The position numbers were made by a program, and so were the translations under genes. From Halodesulfovibrio aestuarii DSM 17919 = ATCC 29578 (GTDB lineage: Bacteria > Desulfobacterota > Desulfovibrionia > Desulfovibrionales > Desulfovibrionaceae): 64,000 bases of DNA. Positions 55,471 through 63,755 of the stretch are shown piece by piece (the first letter of the stretch is position 1; each line of letters starts with the position of its first letter). The stretch lies in the NCBI RefSeq assembly GCF_000384815.1, contig NZ_ARQF01000016.1, positions 62,001 to 126,000 of the forward strand, read 5' to 3'. Under the pieces are notes generated by a model. That model saw nothing but the letters and a program-made list of their open reading frames with translations, made no database searches and was not told where the DNA came from.

Positions 55471-56094
55471 TCAATCAAGGGAAACACCAGCCATAAGACC
55501 GGTTTCTTCCATTCTAATGTGAATAAGACGGCTAACCCAAGCATCAGTAGCAGCATATACTATCTGTTGATGTGTCAGCTCCTTGTTCGCCCAGTTGGAG
55601 CATTGAGCTCCTTTTGAAATCCTGAAATCCAGCAGGTTTGCAGCAAGGTTGCGCAATCCGTGAGTCTCAAGACCAATATGACGGGCGACCTCTCCCAAGT
55701 CAACCACACCTCTGTCTCTGAACGGGGACAGCTTCTGTAAATCTTTAATGTCGTCTCTGACGGCTACTCCGGTTTTTAGAATAGAGTCGTCGGCAAGCAA
55801 CGAAATAAGAGGTTCACTAAAAGATACCCAGTTCAGCTGGATGAGGAAGACAACATCCGAGCACGCTAATTGAACCAAAGAAGGAAGATTAATTTTACCT
55901 TTTCTGAAAGTCGGCCTTGTTTCGGTATCAAAACCGAGCAAGTCCTCCTCCTTCATGCGGTTTACTGCATACTGCAGTTCACCTTCTGTGCGAATGAGAC
56001 AAATGTCGCCATCATATCGCCGTAGCGGTAACGCATTTATCTCTTCTTTGGTAATTTTGCGCTTATATTGTTCTGGATCATACATCATAGTCAT
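55471..56094 (-). CDS. RNase D-like 3'-5' exonuclease (DEDDy type)
   Basis: A 207-residue single-domain 3'-5' exonuclease. The DEDDy residues are visible: Asp and Glu in LLGFDTETRP, Asp in TGVAVRDDIKDLQKL, and Tyr/Asp in VYAATDAWVSRLIH. It lacks the HRDC domains of full RNase D, so it resembles short RNase D/WRN-exonuclease-like proteins acting on RNA or DNA ends. The start is uncertain among three close ATGs (56094-56086). It lies downstream of the NapH-like gene on the same strand. Confidence 0.88.
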   Translation of the reverse strand: MTMMYDPEQYKRKITKEEINALPLRRYDGDICLIRTEGELQYAVNRMKEEDLLGFDTETRPTFRKGKINLPSLVQLACSDVVFLIQLNWVSFSEPLISLLADDSILKTGVAVRDDIKDLQKLSPFRDRGVVDLGEVARHIGLETHGLRNLAANLLDFRISKGAQCSNWANKELTHQQIVYAATDAWVSRLIHIRMEETGLMAGVSLD

Positions 56095-56164
56095 ATTTCG
56101 TGGACTGTAAGATACATGACCGCGATGCTCACGTAAAGCACTTTGGCTAACTACGGTTCATGAA

Positions 56165-57547
56165 CTACATCCTCGCAACACCTAAGAATATCGCATACAA
56201 AGATGTAACGAGCACTACAAATATATGAGTGACTCTGGGAGAAGCAATTCCGAAAAACCGAACTTCAGCCGCTCCATGCTTACAGACTGCGGTGCAATCC
56301 CGACATAATGAGCAGGAGAAGGCCGGCACCCCTGCCTCCAATCGCTCCGGCGTTATCGCATTGTACCGACAGACCGCAATGCAGGCATTACACTTTGTAC
56401 AGTCTTTAGAAAAACGTAACCGCCAAGGGCTTATTTTTCCCAAAAGATTCGACATTACACCTAAAGGGCAAAACGAACTGCAATGCACCATCAGCTTCAT
56501 TCGACGGCTCATAAAAAGCATGACCGCAACACCAGTCATTCCAAAGAGTGCAGCAAGCCAGACCGCAACAACTACCGGGACGCCTGACAACCCCATCCCG
56601 AGCGCGATTGCAAAAACAACTACAGCAAGAACAATGCGAACCTTAGGAGCCCATGCAGGCAGACGGCCTGTTCTACCTCTGTGGACACGGCTCATTCTAT
56701 CATCCCATGCGCCAATGTAGCATAAGTGACTACACCATGCAGAACCCACAAGAAGAACAGACACTGAAAAAAGAATGAGCATAAAAAAGCCGCTGCCTCT
56801 AAACAACGGCCCTGCCACAATGAGAGCAGGAACAGGAAGATGCAGTTCGCCGGTCATGAGAAAGGTTTTAAACCCAAGCAATCCCAGCGCAAGCTGGCTA
56901 AAAAAGACAAAGGAAAAGAACGCCCATGCATAGGAACGCACCTTGCGCTGCGTACGCCTGTCCAGCAACACCCCGCATAGCCATGCAGCATAGACAGCTA
57001 TAATAAAGATCTCCACAGACCCGCTTCCCGGAACAAAACGGTCAGCAAGAAGCAGCGTCATATTTTTCGGCATGACACGGCAAAGCCACAAACCACCACT
57101 TGCCAAAGCAAACACTGCGGTCTGACTGAGCGCCGTTGATCTCCCTTTAAAAAAACGGGCATCTGCTTTCTCTGTGGTCAGAATCCATGCCCCTAACAGG
57201 CTAAAGGCACATACACCGACCATGATCACCACAAGCCGCATCCAAGGCTGCCCTTCCGCCATACGGATTTGAACAAAATCTATCCCTGTCTGAACCCAAA
57301 GGAATGAACTGATAAAAAGAGTTGCTGAACAAACAAAGCGCGCCCAGCCGAGTCGGGTAAAAACCAGACCGGACATGGCAACAATAGCAACGGCCAGCCC
57401 CATATCACCGAACCGAAAAAAATGTGCAGCCAAAAGCAGCAAGCCCAACACAGGGACAACAAGCCACCCTGCATGAAGCGGAGGAACTGATGGTTCCTCG
57501 TAGGCAGTAATCACTGCCGGATCACACTTTTTTTGCGGTGTAGTCAT
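56165..57547 (-). CDS. NapH-like membrane protein with two 4Fe-4S clusters
   Basis: A 460-residue integral membrane protein with about ten helices. The C-terminal half has the NosR/NapH-type CSHLC and CSSFCPLG motifs next to helices, then two ferredoxin clusters: CTKCNACIAVC and CSLCRDCTAVC. A last helix ends the protein. Such proteins pass electrons from the membrane to a soluble partner. The gene starts three bases after the stop of the siroheme/ferredoxin-type gene, with AAAGGA before its ATG, so the two form an electron-transfer pair. The physiological donor is not known. Confidence 0.85.
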   Translation of the reverse strand: MTTPQKKCDPAVITAYEEPSVPPLHAGWLVVPVLGLLLLAAHFFRFGDMGLAVAIVAMSGLVFTRLGWARFVCSATLFISSFLWVQTGIDFVQIRMAEGQPWMRLVVIMVGVCAFSLLGAWILTTEKADARFFKGRSTALSQTAVFALASGGLWLCRVMPKNMTLLLADRFVPGSGSVEIFIIAVYAAWLCGVLLDRRTQRKVRSYAWAFFSFVFFSQLALGLLGFKTFLMTGELHLPVPALIVAGPLFRGSGFFMLILFSVSVLLVGSAWCSHLCYIGAWDDRMSRVHRGRTGRLPAWAPKVRIVLAVVVFAIALGMGLSGVPVVVAVWLAALFGMTGVAVMLFMSRRMKLMVHCSSFCPLGVMSNLLGKISPWRLRFSKDCTKCNACIAVCRYNAITPERLEAGVPAFSCSLCRDCTAVCKHGAAEVRFFGIASPRVTHIFVVLVTSLYAIFLGVARM

Positions 57548-57550
57548 ATA

Positions 57551-58216
57551 TTATCCTTTGCAACTAAGTTTTTTTGCCGGATCCAGCCGCTGCATTAATG
57601 ATTCGTAATTTTCCTCTACAAGAGTGCCGAAACGAAGCTTAGGACGGTACTGTTCCATGTAGTAGAAGACACATTCAGCGACAATTGCAAGAACCTGCTT
57701 TTCACAGAAAATTCCGCCAAGCTCGGATGCAAGACGCGGATGCCTGCCCAGTTTACCACCGAGCACTACCCTGTATCCATCTTCCACAGCGCGAATAGCT
57801 CGTTCCGGACATTTTTCCATGCACATACCACATTTCATGCACTGCGCCAGATCAAAAACAGGCTCACCCTTGTCATAGGAAATCGCCTTGTCCGGACAAA
57901 TTCGTCCACATAGTCCGCAATGCGAACACATATCAGGAACAAGCTCCGGCTGCTTTGCGCGAATAATGCCGATATCCGCAACATGAGGCCGCGAACACCC
58001 GTTAGGACATGCAGCCACAGAAATTTTAAGCGTATGATGATGCAGTAACGGCCCATTAATTTGTGATCGTAAAAAAGCATCCCACCCTGTCTGCTCCACA
58101 ACGTTACGTATCGCGGCAGGAAAGGCGTTGTCAGATTGTATTGCAAAACGACAGTTACCACCGGAGATACCGCGACAGGCAGTAATTTCTATAGATTCGA
58201 CAGCTGGTTTAGACAT
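57551..58216 (-). CDS. Siroheme/4Fe-4S sulfite-reductase-like protein with two ferredoxin clusters
   Basis: A 221-residue protein resembling the assimilatory/anaerobic sulfite reductase small type (AsrC). Cluster-siroheme cysteines are at C14 and C22 (ACRGISGGNC, X7 between, two longer than the usual X5) and C70 and C74 (ACPNGC, X3). Two ferredoxin clusters follow at C97-C107 and C126-C136. A C-terminal GGKLGRHPRLASELGG fits the NIR/SIR fold. It probably reduces an oxyanion or passes electrons from the NapH-like partner downstream. The start at 58216 has GGAG upstream; an in-frame ATG at 58288 is less likely. A CRP/FNR-type site lies upstream. Confidence 0.85.
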   Translation of the reverse strand: MSKPAVESIEITACRGISGGNCRFAIQSDNAFPAAIRNVVEQTGWDAFLRSQINGPLLHHHTLKISVAACPNGCSRPHVADIGIIRAKQPELVPDMCSHCGLCGRICPDKAISYDKGEPVFDLAQCMKCGMCMEKCPERAIRAVEDGYRVVLGGKLGRHPRLASELGGIFCEKQVLAIVAECVFYYMEQYRPKLRFGTLVEENYESLMQRLDPAKKLSCKG

Positions 58217-58360
58217 AAAAACTCCATGGATAATAGGACAACTTGATACCAACAACCGGCACAGCAACGCTTGGAAAAGCGGATGCACTGTTCACGGCAC
58301 CCGTAGAAAACAGCATGTATATAAAATTCAGGTATCAGGTTGAACCAGTTACATGACAAT

Positions 58361-58409
58361 AAAAAAACGGCACAAAATAGCTGTGACATACATCACACTC
58401 TTGTGCCGT
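58361..58409 (-). terminator. Hairpin terminator of mnmE overlapping a CRP/FNR-type site
   Basis: On the minus strand ACGGCACAA pairs with TTGTGCCGT, followed by seven Ts, downstream of the mnmE stop. The loop side contains a second palindrome that matches a CRP-family site. Confidence 0.75.
58382..58397. promoter_or_regulatory. CRP/FNR-family consensus site
   Basis: TGTGA-N6-TCACA, a perfect match to the CRP half-sites, lies about 165-180 bases upstream of the siroheme/4Fe-4S gene. Desulfovibrio has CRP/FNR-family regulators such as HcpR; which one would bind is not known from this sequence. Confidence 0.55.
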
Positions 58410-58476
58410 CATTCTGGTAGAATTAAGTGCTATCGAGAAATTATCCTGATAAAGGACAACGCTCAAGTACTTACTT

Positions 58477-59853
58477 TTATTTACCGATACAGAAGCTCTC
58501 AAATATTTTATTCAAAATTTCATTCGGCGTTGTTTCGCCTGTAATTTCAGACAAAATCGAGCATGCTGTTTCCAGTCGAACGCCGAGCAGATCATATGGA
58601 ACTTGCATCGCAAGGTCTTCAAGCAGCCCTTCGAGTTCTGTAGCAGATTGTTCAAGAGCAAGGCTCTGTCGCAAGTTAGGAACCAGATCGCCAGCCTCAG
58701 GTTCTTTTGCATCACCATTGCGGGTAAGAATATTAGTTCGGATTGCTTCTGCAAGCATATCCAATCCATCACCCAATTTTGCAGAAATCTGTACTACTGC
58801 GCAGTCGGCTGTATCAATTTCCTGTGCTTCATCAACCAAATCCACTTTGTTCCACACAAGAAGAACTTTTTCTGCACCTACAGACGCAATCAACTCTTTT
58901 TCATGCTGACCAAGTCCGTGGGTTGCATCAACAACAAGCAGTACCAGATCGGCCTGTGACGCAAGATCACGGCTGAGCCGGACGCCTTCCTGTTCTACGA
59001 TGTCACCAGTCTCACGAAGCCCTGCTGTATCAACAAGTCGAATTGGCAAACCATCAAAAGTTAGATGTTCTTCCAAAAAATCACGGGTTGTACCCGGAAT
59101 ATCGGTGACAATAGCACGCTTACGACCAAGCAGACCGTTCATCAAGCTTGATTTTCCTGCGTTTACCTGCCCTGCGAGGACAACAAGCGCGCCATCGCGC
59201 CAACAGCGAGCACGGTCGAAGTTTCCAAGCAATGTACGAAGTGCGTCCATTACGGACGTAATGTCGTCAGTAAATTCCTGCGGATCGAGACATTCCAAAT
59301 CTTCTTCCGGAAAATCCACAGCAACACACAGTTTCATACGAACGATTTCGAGGCGGGTACGCAGTTCACCAATACGCTGCCCAAGCAAGCCATCCAGTTT
59401 TGCCTGAGCAAGGCGGACACCTTCACGAGCCGGAGCTGCAATCATTTCTGCAATAGCTTCAACCTGTGTTAAGTCCATACGCCCGTTCAGGAAAGCGCGC
59501 TTGGAAAATTCACCACAGTCTGCGGGACGTGCGCCAAGGGAAAAAATCGCCTCAAGCACACTGCTTAAAATTGCCGGCCCACCATGACAGTGGATTTCGG
59601 CACTTTCTTCACCGGTGAACGTATTCGTACCCGGCATATGCACAACCAGCACATCGTCCAGATCTTCACCTTTTGCATCCAAAATGTGTCCATGATGAAG
59701 CACCCAAGGGCGAAAATCTGTAAAACTTTTGCTGGAAGAGCGGAACAGCTTGCGAAGGATAGCACCGGAATCATCACCGCTGATGCGGATAATACCGATA
59801 CCGCCCTGCCCCATTGCTGTGGCGATTGCTGCAATTGTATCGTTCTGGGTCAT
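58477..59853 (-). CDS. mnmE: tRNA uridine-5-carboxymethylaminomethyl modification GTPase MnmE
   Basis: A 458-residue MnmE (E. coli 454) that with MnmG modifies wobble U34 of tRNA. The N-terminal formyl-THF-binding domain has [20 protein letters not shown] and [24 protein letters not shown]. The G domain carries [27 protein letters not shown] and NKVD, and the C-terminus ends in CIGK, the conserved catalytic Cys motif. The start at 59853 has AGGA nine bases upstream; an in-frame start at 59892 overlaps the terminator. It lies downstream of jag, as in many bacteria. Confidence 0.97.
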   Translation of the reverse strand: MTQNDTIAAIATAMGQGGIGIIRISGDDSGAILRKLFRSSSKSFTDFRPWVLHHGHILDAKGEDLDDVLVVHMPGTNTFTGEESAEIHCHGGPAILSSVLEAIFSLGARPADCGEFSKRAFLNGRMDLTQVEAIAEMIAAPAREGVRLAQAKLDGLLGQRIGELRTRLEIVRMKLCVAVDFPEEDLECLDPQEFTDDITSVMDALRTLLGNFDRARCWRDGALVVLAGQVNAGKSSLMNGLLGRKRAIVTDIPGTTRDFLEEHLTFDGLPIRLVDTAGLRETGDIVEQEGVRLSRDLASQADLVLLVVDATHGLGQHEKELIASVGAEKVLLVWNKVDLVDEAQEIDTADCAVVQISAKLGDGLDMLAEAIRTNILTRNGDAKEPEAGDLVPNLRQSLALEQSATELEGLLEDLAMQVPYDLLGVRLETACSILSEITGETTPNEILNKIFESFCIGK

Positions 59854-59890
59854 GTGACTGTGTCCTAAAATATTTTCATAAGAGTAACAC

Positions 59891-59922
59891 AAAAAAGAGG
59901 AGCCGAGGGCTCCTCTTTTTTA
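59891..59922 (-). terminator. Intrinsic terminator between jag and mnmE
   Basis: GAGGAGCC and GGCTCCTC form a perfect stem with A/T tracts on both sides, 20 bases after the jag stop. mnmE may thus have its own promoter or depend on read-through. Confidence 0.85.
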
Positions 59923-59942
59923 ATGACTGTATCGTCAAAACG

Positions 59943-61118
59943 CTATTTGCGCTTACGACCGATGATAACACGCTTGAGCGGGCCATCACCTTTACTGCGG
60001 GTCTGGATTTCGTCATCCTCTTGCAAAGCAAGATGAACCACGCGGCGATGGTAGGAGCTGAGCGGACGAGTTGACTGCGGTTTTCCCATGCTTTTAGCTT
60101 TTTCAGCCAAATGCAGAGCTATGTCGCGCAATTTATCATCCTGACGCTCACGGTAGTCGCCAGTATCCAGTTGAACTCGCACTGCAACACCGAACATCTT
60201 AGCGATAATACGGTTTGCAAGATACTGGAATGAAGCAAGAGTCTGGCCTTCACGACCAATCAGGAGTCCAGAATTCTCACCGCTTGAAATGGAAGCTTTA
60301 ACGCGTCCGTCTTCAATACGGGCTTCAACCGGAGTCTCACCGATTACAGGAGTAATAAGGCGGTTTACTACTTCTGTTACCACCTTCAAAAGCTCAGTCT
60401 GATCGAGCTCATCAAGGTTTGCTTCAGGGATCGGATCCGCTTTTACCGGTTCAAATGCAGTTTCCGGTTTTGAAGCCGGACGCTGTCTTCTTGGAGCCGG
60501 AGCATTATCCTGTTTCGGAGAATGCTGTTTCTGCGGACGACGGCGCTGGTTATTACGACCACGCGCTTGTCCTTCCTGCGTCTCTTCGCCTGTCTCTTGT
60601 TTTTTACGAGCAGGTTTTGCACCTTGAGGCTTTTCAGAAGGCCTCTGAGTCAGTTTTTTCTGACCACGGCTGCCTTCCGGCTTAGAGCGCTGGGAACGAC
60701 CACGTTCCTGTTTTGGTTTTGCAGTCTGAGCTTCTTCGGAAGAGGCTTCAGGCTTTTCTTTTGCTTTTTGTTGATTAACAGGCTGAGGCTTTTCAGAACG
60801 TTTATTTGGACGTTCCTGCCGTTGTTTCGGCTTCTCAGTCTTGCGCTCGGTTGTTGGTTCCGCCGTAACCGATGCGGCATTTTTCTTAGATCGTCGGGAA
60901 GTCTCTGAAGGGGCAGACAATGCCTGCGAATCAAACTGAACCTGCATTCTGCGGGCTCTAATTCTAGCTTTCTTTGCCCCAACTAAACCAAAAATACCGG
61001 TCTTCGCGTCATTAATGAGGTCAATTTCCAGTTTTTCCCGAGGACTATTGAAGTAGCTGCACGCTTCCTCAATAGCGCTGTCAAGGGTTTTACCCTTGAA
61101 CTCTTTGTATCCATCCAT
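59943..61118 (-). CDS. jag: Jag/KhpB RNA-binding protein with long low-complexity insert
   Basis: A 391-residue Jag (SpoIIIJ-associated, KhpB) protein. The Jag_N domain (1-50) has KGKTLDSAIEEACSYF and GIFGLVGAKKARI. Residues about 65-225 are a disordered, Lys/Arg/Gln/Glu/Pro-rich insert that makes it nearly twice the usual 200-residue length. A KH domain with GLLIGREGQTLASFQYLAN (about 275-310) and an R3H domain with RERQDDKLRDIALHLAEKA and PLSSYHRRVVH (325-391) follow. It binds RNA and is encoded next to yidC as in most bacteria. Confidence 0.93.
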   Translation of the reverse strand: MDGYKEFKGKTLDSAIEEACSYFNSPREKLEIDLINDAKTGIFGLVGAKKARIRARRMQVQFDSQALSAPSETSRRSKKNAASVTAEPTTERKTEKPKQRQERPNKRSEKPQPVNQQKAKEKPEASSEEAQTAKPKQERGRSQRSKPEGSRGQKKLTQRPSEKPQGAKPARKKQETGEETQEGQARGRNNQRRRPQKQHSPKQDNAPAPRRQRPASKPETAFEPVKADPIPEANLDELDQTELLKVVTEVVNRLITPVIGETPVEARIEDGRVKASISSGENSGLLIGREGQTLASFQYLANRIIAKMFGVAVRVQLDTGDYRERQDDKLRDIALHLAEKAKSMGKPQSTRPLSSYHRRVVHLALQEDDEIQTRSKGDGPLKRVIIGRKRK

Positions 61119-61160
61119 GCATACACCTCAGAAGGTAATCGCGTTTCAAAAACAGAGGCG

Positions 61161-62777
61161 TTACGCCTTACGTAGCATGAGCCACTGCTGGAAGATGGAG
61201 AGCACGTTGTTTACAAGCCAATACACCACAAGACCGGCAGGGAAGTTCAAGAACATAAACGTAAAGACTACTGGCATGATGAGCATCATCTTACGCTGAG
61301 TCGGGTCGCCGGTGCTCGGGCTGAGCAGCTGCTGGAGCAGCATGGTTGCACCCATCACAATAGGAGTGATGTAGTATGGGTCTGGTGCAGATAAGTCAGA
61401 AAGCCAAGGCATGTTTGTAAACGGCAAGAAATCAATGAAAGAAGCATGACGCAACTGAATTGCGTTAAGCAACGCCTGATATAAGCCGAAGAACACTGGA
61501 ATCTGGATAACCATCGGCAGACAACCACCTACAGGGTTTACCTTGTAAGTTTTGTACAATGCCATGACTTCCGCATTCTGTTTTTCGCGATCATCTGCAT
61601 ACTTTTCGCGAATCTTCTGCATCATAGGCTGGAGCTTTTTCATAGACTCCATTGATTTATAGCTCTTACGAGACAATGGCCAGAATGCTATCTTGATAAG
61701 AATGGTAAGCAAGATAATTGCTACACCGTAGTTACCTACATATTGCTCAAAGAAGTTAATCATTTTGAGCATTGGCACTGCGAGAACAGTAAAGAATCCG
61801 TAGTTTTCAGCTGCGCTCAAAGTATTAGGAGCGGCGGCAAGATACTTGGTGATCTTAGGGCCAAAGTAGTAGGTGGCAGTCGAAGTTGACAGGTTACCGG
61901 GAGCAATTCCGATATTATCTTTTTCAAGAGCAATTCTATACACGCCGCTCTGGAACTTAGCTTTCAGAGCAAGATCAGCACCTTTAGGTGCTATGGCTGC
62001 AATAAAGTAGTTGCTTTCCACACCTGCCCACATCATAGGCAGAGTGCTGCTGATGCCGTTTCCGAGATCTTCAACATCATCTTCAGTATCAAGACCTTCG
62101 GCGTCAGTAAACCATGCAACACGTGTTTTATTGTACGGGTTGCCAGCGTCGGCCATACTGTCGGCATCAAGAGTGTAGTCCAATCGAACATTACGCGGGC
62201 TGGTACCTGCGTTAATGATATTAGTCTTTTCAGTAATGGTGTAGGTATCTGCTGTAAATGAGAATTCACGCTCAATACGCAACCCATTAACTTCACCAAC
62301 AAACACGAGCATACCGTTCTTACCATTTTCGAGGGTAAGATCAGAGCCTTTCAAGCTCCATGCTGCATTTTCCCAGGTACGGTCGCCATCAATAAGGAGG
62401 CCAAGAGGAGCAAATGCAGAAGCTGGTTTGCCGATGAGATCAACTTTTGGAGAATCAGGGGTATTTTCAGCTTTGTAATTTTTAAGAACAAAGCTCTGCA
62501 ACACACCGCCATTAGAATGGAATATCGCAGTGTAAAGGGGAGTATCAACAGTAACAGTGCGTCCATTTTCAGCTTTGAAAACTGGCAGTTCTGGTGCTGG
62601 TGTGTTTTGTGCTGGCTGAACCTTCGCAGGGGCTTTGGAATCTGCCTTTGCAGTTTCTTGTACTGCAGTCTGTTCAACAGGCTGCGGTAACCACCCCATG
62701 TACTCGGCAAGGTAATTCCACCCAACGGTGATAACCAGGCAGAGCACAACGGTAATTATGACTCGGTTTTTATCCAT
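61161..62777 (-). CDS. yidC: Membrane protein insertase YidC
   Basis: A 538-residue Gram-negative-type YidC that inserts and folds inner-membrane proteins, alone or with Sec. It has an N-terminal helix (RVIITVVLCLVITVGWNYLA), a large periplasmic beta-sandwich (about 60-340) and the C-terminal five-helix core: YGVAIILLTILIKIAFWPL with its conserved hydrophilic-groove Arg-type region after it, the cytoplasmic hairpin, and VVYWLVNNVLSIFQQWLMLRKA at the end. It follows yidD by 16 bases in the rpmH operon. Confidence 0.97.
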   Translation of the reverse strand: MDKNRVIITVVLCLVITVGWNYLAEYMGWLPQPVEQTAVQETAKADSKAPAKVQPAQNTPAPELPVFKAENGRTVTVDTPLYTAIFHSNGGVLQSFVLKNYKAENTPDSPKVDLIGKPASAFAPLGLLIDGDRTWENAAWSLKGSDLTLENGKNGMLVFVGEVNGLRIEREFSFTADTYTITEKTNIINAGTSPRNVRLDYTLDADSMADAGNPYNKTRVAWFTDAEGLDTEDDVEDLGNGISSTLPMMWAGVESNYFIAAIAPKGADLALKAKFQSGVYRIALEKDNIGIAPGNLSTSTATYYFGPKITKYLAAAPNTLSAAENYGFFTVLAVPMLKMINFFEQYVGNYGVAIILLTILIKIAFWPLSRKSYKSMESMKKLQPMMQKIREKYADDREKQNAEVMALYKTYKVNPVGGCLPMVIQIPVFFGLYQALLNAIQLRHASFIDFLPFTNMPWLSDLSAPDPYYITPIVMGATMLLQQLLSPSTGDPTQRKMMLIMPVVFTFMFLNFPAGLVVYWLVNNVLSIFQQWLMLRKA

Positions 62778-62793
62778 GGGCCCTCAATAGCTC

Positions 62794-63042
62794 CTATGCA
62801 TAGGGATTTTTATCTTTGGAAGGCGGGACGGGATCGTGCCCCCCTGCAGACCAGGGGTTACAACGCAAAATGCGCCATACGGCAAGAGCGGATCCCTTCA
62901 AGAAGCCGTGGCGCATCACGGCCTGCGCCGCATACTCTGAACACGTAGGGACAAAGCGGCAAGCAGGCGGAAAAAGAGGCGAAATACAGAGCTGGTAAAA
63001 TCGTATAGGCGCTACCAGCAGCGTGCGGAAGAGTTTCTTCAT
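62794..63042 (-). CDS. yidD: Membrane protein insertion efficiency factor YidD
   Basis: An 82-residue YidD. The signature is [31 protein letters not shown] with three conserved Cys, then [24 protein letters not shown]. It helps YidC-dependent insertion at the inner membrane. Its ATG overlaps the rnpA stop by one base (TAATG), so translation is coupled. Confidence 0.97.
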   Translation of the reverse strand: MKKLFRTLLVAPIRFYQLCISPLFPPACRFVPTCSEYAAQAVMRHGFLKGSALAVWRILRCNPWSAGGHDPVPPSKDKNPYA

Positions 63043-63428
63043 TACGCTTCGTCTTCCCCATCCCGAGCTGACCTTTCACGTAGCTTGTGAATGATAGGCA
63101 AAAGTTCCTGTGTGACAAAATGCAGGTCAACACACTCAGGATTCAATCGGCGTTTTGGCACAACAACTAAATCAATGCCGTTCGGTATTTCCCGCTGATT
63201 CAGTCGAAAAAACTCACGCAACACACGTTTCACGCGGTTACGTTGTACTGCCGATCCTGTTTTCTTCGTTACAGCCAACCCCACTCGCCATAAGGCGAGG
63301 GGTTCTTCCTTTTCTAAAACAAACAGAACGAAATTTTTAGAAAAGTATCGGCGGCCTTCATCGTAACATTTTACGAATTCAGGCCGCCGGGTCAGCCGAT
63401 GTGTTCTTGGGAACGTTAGGCAGATAAT
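63042..63428 (-). CDS. rnpA: Ribonuclease P protein component, with a non-canonical start
   Basis: RnpA, the protein subunit of RNase P that matures tRNA 5' ends. The conserved signature [13 protein letters not shown] and VVPKRRLNP are present. Homology extends upstream of the first GTG (63284) through [20 protein letters not shown] and [18 protein letters not shown], typical of full RnpA. In that stretch there is no in-frame ATG, GTG or TTG back to a stop near 63435. I therefore place the start at ATT 63428 (128 residues), which has AAAGG nine bases upstream and overlaps the end of rpmH; ATC (63425) and CTG (63395) are alternatives. The gene is certain; the start is not. Confidence 0.85.
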   Translation of the reverse strand: MICLTFPRTHRLTRRPEFVKCYDEGRRYFSKNFVLFVLEKEEPLALWRVGLAVTKKTGSAVQRNRVKRVLREFFRLNQREIPNGIDLVVVPKRRLNPECVDLHFVTQELLPIIHKLRERSARDGEDEA

Positions 63429-63550
63429 TTCGCACGACCTTTAGCGCGTCTGCGACGAAGAATCGCACGACCACCAACGGTTTTGAGACGAGCACGAAAA
63501 CCGTGGGTTCTTTTGCGCTTAATTTTGCTAGGCTGGTAAGTTCTCTTCAT
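63416..63550 (-). CDS. rpmH: Ribosomal protein L34
   Basis: A 44-residue L34 ([18 protein letters not shown] then [20 protein letters not shown]), of normal length and very basic. AAAGGAG lies before the ATG. It is the first gene of rpmH-rnpA-yidD-yidC-jag-mnmE and its 3' end overlaps the start of rnpA. The order matches the origin-proximal block of many bacteria, but dnaA is not in this window. Confidence 0.97.
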   Translation of the reverse strand: MKRTYQPSKIKRKRTHGFRARLKTVGGRAILRRRRAKGRAKLSA

Positions 63551-63581
63551 GAGATGACTCCTTTAAAAAAATGAACGGCCT

Positions 63582-63610
63582 CTTCTACAGAGTTAATACG
63601 TTCACGTCAA
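63582..63610 (-). promoter_or_regulatory. Predicted sigma-70 promoter of the rpmH operon
   Basis: TTGACG (63605-63610) and TAGAAG (63582-63587) on the minus strand are spaced 17 bases apart, about 25-30 bases before the rpmH ribosome site. Confidence 0.65.
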
Positions 63611-63627
63611 GTTTATCATAAACATAC

Positions 63628-63660
63628 AAAACGTCAGCCCCCGTTTTACCGGCAGCTGAC
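63628..63660 (-). terminator. Probable terminator of the gene at the right edge
   Basis: On the minus strand GTCAGC pairs with GCTGAC and an inner CCG with CGG, followed by a short GTTTTG. It is about 95 bases after the stop at 63756. Confidence 0.6.
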
Positions 63661-63702
63661 TATAAATAACAAAATATAGTACCGAACAGCTGTGTATACA
63701 TA

Positions 63703-63737
63703 GAGGGTTTTGCTTGTACCATCAAGCATAAACCCTC
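63703..63737. repeat. Inverted repeat downstream of the right-edge gene
   Basis: GAGGGTTT-TGCTTG and CAAGCA-T-AAACCCTC form imperfect arms around a 6-base loop, 20 bases after the stop of the minus-strand gene at 63756. No T-run follows; it may be an mRNA-end structure. Confidence 0.6.
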
Positions 63738-63755
63738 ACTTATAGCTATTTTTCA

